A stretch of 8,845 bases of DNA from Gemmatimonadota bacterium (GTDB lineage Bacteria > Gemmatimonadota > Gemmatimonadetes > Longimicrobiales > UBA6960), in NCBI GenBank assembly GCA_019347995.1, contig JAHWKH010000078.1:1-8845 (forward strand), read 5' to 3'. The notes beneath the pieces were generated by a model that was given only the letters and a program-made list of their open reading frames with translations, was not told where the DNA came from and did not search any database. This document shows positions 5,501 through 8,845 of the stretch, in pieces. Every line of letters starts with the position of its first letter. The first letter of the stretch is position 1. The translations under genes and the position numbers were made by a program.

Positions 5501-6693
5501 GGGGTCCCGCTCCCCGGCGGGCGGCGCAGGAGCGCCAGGAGCTCCTCGCGGCGGGTGCGCCAGGCGCTCTCGTCCAGATCGCCCCGATCGTGGCGTTCGT
5601 CGAGGCGCGCGATCTCCAGGAGCAGCGCCTCACGACGCTCCGCCGGGGTGACGGGCCGCGGGGGCGTCGCCGCTTCGGGCCCCGCCCGGGGGCGCAGGAA
5701 GCCCCAGAGGCCGGCCGCCGCCAGGACGAGACCCAGGACCACCATCACCGTGCGCACGGGAAGCTCGACGGGCTCGCGGCCCTCCGCCACGCGCACGACG
5801 GCATCCTGGAGGTCGACGCCGGCGAAACGCCTGTACGTGATCCCGGGCTCCATCTCCACGGACTCCACCGCCTGGAGCGGCGTCACGTCAAGCGAGGGCG
5901 CCGGCTCCCTCACCAGCACCTCCATCTGCCCGGTGCGACCCGGAGCGGGGATGGAGAGGGGCAGGGCCGGAACCCGGTAGCGCAGTACCACCTGGCGTTC
6001 TCCGGGGGGGAGCGGCATGGAGACCCGCACGGTGTCTCCGTCGGCCTGCACGGCGCCCGGCGCGACGTCGCCCGTCCCCACCTCCACGTCGGCCGCGCCG
6101 GCCGGGAGCGGGTAGCGCCACACGGGGCCCTCGGCCGCGACCAGGGTGCGGCCACCTTCGTTCCTGAGCTGCAGGAGGTCGGTGACCCGCCAGCCTTCCC
6201 CCGCCCCTTCCGGAAGGGGGTCCACCAGGAGGTAGCGCACCGCCAGCGGCACCGACGCGGGACCGGGAGGCGCGGCTGCCGTGTCGTGGACCTGGATGCG
6301 ATAGAGGGAATCGAGCTGTGCGGCGACGGCGATGGGAGGGCCGAAGTAGACCACCCCCTGGTGCCTGAGGCTCGCGAAGTAGACCTCCGAGCGGCCTCCT
6401 GGGTCCGGCACGGACGGCAGCGCGATGGAGAAGTCCCCGTCGGGCCCTACGCGGACGCTGTCCACCTCCCCGGCATCGTCGGGCGCCACGCGGTGGAGCA
6501 CCACGATACCGCCCTGGAAGGTCGTGCTGGAGTCGCTCTCCACGCGTCCCCGCAGAACGGGCTCCGCCGGCGTCTGGGCCCCCAGGAGCGCCGGCGGCGG
6601 GAGGAGGACCAGGGCCAGGAGGAGCGCCCCTGCCGGGGCTCCGGCATGGAGCCGACCGCGGAGGGGTCGGCGCTCAGGGGGTGAAGCGGCCAA
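5497..6693 (-). CDS. membrane-anchored hypothetical protein with a large exported domain and a short cytoplasmic helical tail
   Basis: A 398-residue protein I do not recognise as a named family. Residues 21-40 (AGALLLALVLLPPPALLGAQ) look like a signal peptide cut after Ala39. A beta-rich exported region follows: LRGRVESDS...GGIVVLHRV...VGPDGDFSIALP (47-93) resembles a carboxypeptidase-regulatory-like or transthyretin-like fold. A second beta-rich part spans about 150-305. One hydrophobic segment (RTVMVVLGLVLAAAGLWGFL, 314-333) should cross the inner membrane. The remaining 65 residues lie in the cytoplasm and hold a charged helical motif, LLLEIARLDERHDRGDLDES (357-376), reminiscent of SHOCT/CcmI-like tails. 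TTG at 6693 is the only conventional start before the signal peptide, since an in-frame TGA lies just upstream. GAGGA precedes it by only 2 nt. It overlaps the DUF151 gene by 20 nt and recO by 4 nt. Its role in the envelope is unknown. Confidence 0.75.
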   Translation of the reverse strand: MAASPPERRPLRGRLHAGAPAGALLLALVLLPPPALLGAQTPAEPVLRGRVESDSSTTFQGGIVVLHRVAPDDAGEVDSVRVGPDGDFSIALPSVPDPGGRSEVYFASLRHQGVVYFGPPIAVAAQLDSLYRIQVHDTAAAPPGPASVPLAVRYLLVDPLPEGAGEGWRVTDLLQLRNEGGRTLVAAEGPVWRYPLPAGAADVEVGTGDVAPGAVQADGDTVRVSMPLPPGERQVVLRYRVPALPLSIPAPGRTGQMEVLVREPAPSLDVTPLQAVESVEMEPGITYRRFAGVDLQDAVVRVAEGREPVELPVRTVMVVLGLVLAAAGLWGFLRPRAGPEAATPPRPVTPAERREALLLEIARLDERHDRGDLDESAWRTRREELLALLRRPPGSGTP

Positions 6694-7201
6694 AATCCTC
6701 GGGGTTCAGCCGCCGGAGGTACTCCTTGAGCTCCTCGGGCCCCATGCCCTCGGAGCCTTCACCCCGGGGCTCGGGCTTGCTGGGCGCTTCCTCGGCCTCG
6801 GCCACCTCGATGGTGGCGCGCTCCAGGAGCTCCTCCTGGGCGAAGAGCCGCGCGTCGACGCGCAGCGCCACGGCGATGGAGTCGGAGGGGCGGGCGTCCA
6901 CCGAGATCACCTCGCCGTTGCGGTGGATGATGAGCTCCGCGTAGTAGGTGTTCTTCTCGACCCGGGTGATGACGACCTTCTGCAGCTTGCCGCCCATCCC
7001 GCCCAGTACCGCCACCAGCAGGTCGTGTGTCAGGGGGCGGGAGAACTCCATCTCGGCGAGCTGCATGGCGATGGCGCTCGCCTCGCTTGGACCGATCCAG
7101 ATGGGCAGGATCCGCTCGCCGTCCACCTCCTCGAGGATGACGACGGGCGTGTTGCTGGACCGATCCAGCCCGAGACTCTGAACCCTGACCTCGACCAGCA
7201 C
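6674..7201 (-). CDS. DUF151 bifunctional nuclease family protein
   Basis: A 175-residue member of the BFN/DUF151 family (PF02577), described as having DNase and RNase activity in some members. Signature pieces: TPVVILEE (18-25), ILPIWIGPSEASAIAMQL (31-48), RPLTHDLL (55-62), TYYAELII (85-92), VDARPSDSIAVALR (101-114). Residues from about 132 form an acidic low-complexity extension (EVAEAEEAPSKPEPRGEGSE) followed by a short helical end. The start is GTG at 7201-7199, with GGAG 6 nt upstream. The frame is open to 7375, but the added 58 residues are Arg/Gly/Pro-rich and overlap metK. The stop lies inside the next gene, giving a 20-nt overlap. It follows metK by 110 bp. Physiological role uncertain. 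Confidence 0.92.
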   Translation of the reverse strand: MLVEVRVQSLGLDRSSNTPVVILEEVDGERILPIWIGPSEASAIAMQLAEMEFSRPLTHDLLVAVLGGMGGKLQKVVITRVEKNTYYAELIIHRNGEVISVDARPSDSIAVALRVDARLFAQEELLERATIEVAEAEEAPSKPEPRGEGSEGMGPEELKEYLRRLNPEDFGRFTP

Positions 7202-7311
7202 GCGTCGCTCCGAACTGCGGGGGTAGGCTCCGGCGGGGTGCCGGTGCGTATACTCCCCAGGCCCGGCGGGGTTCTCCCGACGCGGCGCTTTCCCTCCGGC
7301 GCCCCCCGCCG
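7202..7311 (-). other. metK to DUF151 gene spacer
   Basis: This 110-bp GC-rich spacer holds a weak inverted repeat at 7284-7303 (5-bp stem GGCGC/GCGCC, 10-nt loop, no U-run) and a TATAC motif on the minus strand at 7252-7248. The TATAC has no good -35 partner. A weak internal promoter is possible; a factor-independent terminator is not evident. Whether transcription continues from metK is undecided. Confidence 0.3.
7208..7211 (-). promoter_or_regulatory. ribosome binding site deciding the GTG start of the DUF151 gene
   Basis: The minus strand reads GGAG-CGACGC-GTG, a 6-nt spacing. This, together with the family-like N-terminus beginning at that GTG (LVEVRVQSLGLD), rules against the longer reading frame. 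Confidence 0.7.
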
Positions 7312-8514
7312 TCAGTCGCCCAGCGCCCTCCTGAGCTCGTCGACGCGGTCGGTGCGCTCCCAGGGGAAGAGCCACATCGTGCGTCCCTCGTCACCCGGGA
7401 AGGGGACCTCGCACGGCGTGCGGCCGAAGTGGCCGTGGGCGGCGGTGGGCGTGAAGATGGGCGAGCGCAGCCCCAGCGCCTCGATGATGCCCTTGGGCTT
7501 CAGATCGAAGACCTCGGACACGGCGCGGCCGATGCGCTCGTCGTCCACCTCGCCGGTGCCGAAGGTGTCCACGTGGACCGACACCGGCTCGGCCACGCCG
7601 ATGGCGTAGGCGAGCTGGATCTCGCAGCGGCGCGCGGCTCCCGACGCCACCACGTTCTTGGCCGCCCAGCGCGACGCGTAGGCCGCGGAGCGGTCGACCT
7701 TGGTGCAGTCCTTCCCGCTGAAGGCTCCGCCACCGTGCCGCCCCGCGCCGCCGTACGTGTCGACGATGATCTTGCGGCCCGTGAGGCCCGCGTCGCCGTG
7801 AGGCCCGCCGATCTCGAAGCGCCCCGTCGGGTTGACGTGGAAGATGCAGTCGGAGGGATCGAAGAGCTCTTCGGGGAGCACGGGGGCCACGACGCGCTCG
7901 ATGACGTCGGCGCGGATCTCGTCCAGGGAGATGTCGGGCTCGTGCTGGGCGGCCACCACCACGGTGTGGACCCTCACCGGCCGGTCGTCGGCGTCGTACT
8001 CCACCGTCACCTGGCTCTTGCCGTCGGGCCGCATCCAGCCGACCTCCCCGCTCTTCCTCAGCTCGGCCAGCCGCTGGGTGATGCGATGGGCGAACAGGAT
8101 CGGCGCCGGCATGAGATCGTCGGTCTCGTCGGTGGCGTAACCGAACATCATCCCCTGGTCGCCCGCGCCCCCCGTGTCCACCCCCATGGCGATCTCGGGC
8201 GACTGCCGGTCGATGGTGGTGAGTACCGCGCAGGTGTTGCCGTCGATGCCGAAGGCCGAGTTGGTGTAGCCCACGCGCCGCAGGGTGCGCCGAACGATGT
8301 CGGGGATGTCGGCGTACGTGGTGGTGGTGATCTCACCGGCCACCATAGCCATGCCCGTGGTGACCAGCGTCTCGCAGGCCACGCGCGCGTTGGGGTCGTC
8401 GGCCAGGATATCGTCCAGAACCGCGTCGGAGATCTGGTCGGCCAGCTTGTCGGGGTGGCCCTCGGTGACGGACTCGGACGTGAACAGATACTCGTTGTCG
8501 GCGTAGTGGCTCAT
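7312..8514 (-). CDS. metK: S-adenosylmethionine synthetase MetK
   Basis: A 400-residue enzyme making S-adenosylmethionine from ATP and methionine in the cytosol, normally a tetramer. Key motifs are all present: [20 protein letters not shown] (15-34) with the active-site His20, [12 protein letters not shown] (116-127, one of the two PROSITE-type signatures), [20 protein letters not shown] (236-255), [17 protein letters not shown] (261-277, the second signature) and [20 protein letters not shown] near the C-terminus. In the second signature Cys270 stands where many bacteria have Pro and human MAT2A has Tyr; catalytic Lys and Asp around it are kept. ATG at 8514-8512; the nearest strong purine run (GGAGG) is about 16 nt upstream, longer than usual. 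It lies 43 bp after der in the same direction, too short a space for a SAM riboswitch. Length is normal. Confidence 0.98.
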   Translation of the reverse strand: MSHYADNEYLFTSESVTEGHPDKLADQISDAVLDDILADDPNARVACETLVTTGMAMVAGEITTTTYADIPDIVRRTLRRVGYTNSAFGIDGNTCAVLTTIDRQSPEIAMGVDTGGAGDQGMMFGYATDETDDLMPAPILFAHRITQRLAELRKSGEVGWMRPDGKSQVTVEYDADDRPVRVHTVVVAAQHEPDISLDEIRADVIERVVAPVLPEELFDPSDCIFHVNPTGRFEIGGPHGDAGLTGRKIIVDTYGGAGRHGGGAFSGKDCTKVDRSAAYASRWAAKNVVASGAARRCEIQLAYAIGVAEPVSVHVDTFGTGEVDDERIGRAVSEVFDLKPKGIIEALGLRSPIFTPTAAHGHFGRTPCEVPFPGDEGRTMWLFPWERTDRVDELRRALGD

Positions 8515-8557
8515 CGTGGTCGGACGGGGACCTCCGGTCGATTACGGAGCGTCCACC

Positions 8558-8845
8558 CTACCGGGAAGCACCGGCCCTCCGCCGGTGGGAGCCCTCCACG
8601 AAGTCGATGATCACGGGCACGCCGTCCAGGCCGAAGCGTGCGCGCAGGCGGTTCTCCAGGTAGTAGGCATAGTCGCGGGTCAGGCGCGCGCGGCTGTTGA
8701 CCTGGATGGCGAAGCGCGGGGGCGCGGTCTCGACCTGGGCCGCGTAGAGCAGGCGCAGGCGGTGACCCTGGCGCGCCGGGGGCTGGCGCGCCTGCACGGC
8801 CTCGGCCAGCCACCGGTTGAGCTGTGGGGTGGGGACGCGGCTGCG
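8558..8845 (-). CDS. der: GTPase Der (EngA), C-terminal part only; 5' end outside window
   Basis: The last 95 codons of a gene that enters from the right edge and stops with TAG at 8560-8558. The translation begins RSRVPTPQLNRWLAEAVQAR (1-20), followed by LRLLYAAQVETAPPRFAIQVN (about 29-49), a short variable stretch, and YAYYLENRLRARFGLDGVPV (about 58-77). This is the KH-like C-terminal domain of Der, the double-GTPase needed for assembly of the 50S ribosomal subunit; the two G domains are outside the window. It ends with a basic tail (HRRRAGASR), common in the family. It is followed after 43 bp by metK on the same strand. A GTG at 8797 is internal and not a start. Confidence 0.93.
   Translation of the reverse strand, partial: RSRVPTPQLNRWLAEAVQARQPPARQGHRLRLLYAAQVETAPPRFAIQVNSRARLTRDYAYYLENRLRARFGLDGVPVIIDFVEGSHRRRAGASR

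Noticed and set aside
6204..6219. 16-bp perfect palindrome CCCCTTCCGGAAGGGG
   Set aside because: It lies inside the coding sequence of the membrane protein (encoding part of DPLPEGAGEG) and has no U-run; chance in GC-rich DNA is the simplest reading.
7284..7303. Possible terminator after metK
   Set aside because: The stem is 5 bp with a 10-nt loop and no T-run follows.
7202..7375. Possible N-terminal extension of the DUF151 protein into metK
   Set aside because: Low-complexity residues overlapping metK; the GTG at 7201 has a correctly spaced GGAG and the family-like N-terminus.
7693..7725. Cys in place of Pro in the MetK GKDxTKVDRS signature as an inactive or novel enzyme
   Set aside because: This position varies in working enzymes (Tyr in human MAT2A), and the neighbouring Lys and Asp are kept.
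8515..8557. SAM-responsive riboswitch in front of metK
   Set aside because: Only 43 nt separate der and metK, too short for a SAM-I or SAM-II aptamer, and no such fold is visible.
1..8845. Mobile elements, CRISPR arrays, phage genes, rRNA or tRNA genes
   Set aside because: No transposase, integrase, repeat-spacer pattern, long direct or inverted repeats, or RNA gene was found; nearly all the DNA is accounted for by core genes.

Overview
The window is very GC-rich, densely packed bacterial chromosome of housekeeping type. There is no sign of phage, insertion sequences, CRISPR or other mobile DNA. Two predicted exported proteins with signal peptides ending in ..SAQ/..GAQ, and a Por/FlgD-like C-terminal tail (QNYPNPFNPET...), point to a Gram-negative of the Bacteroidota-Gemmatimonadota-Chlorobi side of the tree. 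The extreme GC content and strongly GC-ending codons make Gemmatimonadota or a close relative my best guess. That placement is inference; there is no rRNA here.

Layout, left to right. (1) Positions 1-1205, minus strand: a DusB-type tRNA-dihydrouridine synthase. Its frame does not stop after the Dus domain but runs on into a THUMP-like RNA-binding segment and off the window edge. (2) Positions 1206-1357: divergent intergenic region. (3) Positions 1358-2184, plus strand: a two-gene unit of an EIIA-Ntr-like PTS protein and a short coiled-coil/C4 zinc-ribbon protein. (4) Positions 2198-2650, minus strand, convergent with the previous unit: a small secreted protein that is little more than a signal peptide plus a FlgD-like/type IX sorting-type domain. 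It appears to have its own sigma70-type promoter over the end of selB. (5) Positions 2772-8845, all minus strand: der (3' part) - metK - DUF151 bifunctional nuclease - membrane-anchored hypothetical protein - recO - selB. The last four of these are linked by 20-, 4- and 4-nt overlaps, so they are probably one transcript with coupled translation.

Functionally the large minus-strand unit joins ribosome assembly (Der), S-adenosylmethionine supply (MetK), a DUF151 nuclease, an envelope protein of unknown role, recombinational repair (RecO) and selenocysteine insertion (SelB). SelB implies that the organism makes selenoproteins; selA, selD and selC are not in the window.

The most unusual points are the in-frame DusB-THUMP fusion, which also shows a change of codon use over the tail, and the 'tail without a passenger' secreted protein with its own promoter and a hairpin in its leader. 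The rest is well-recognised core-genome content.
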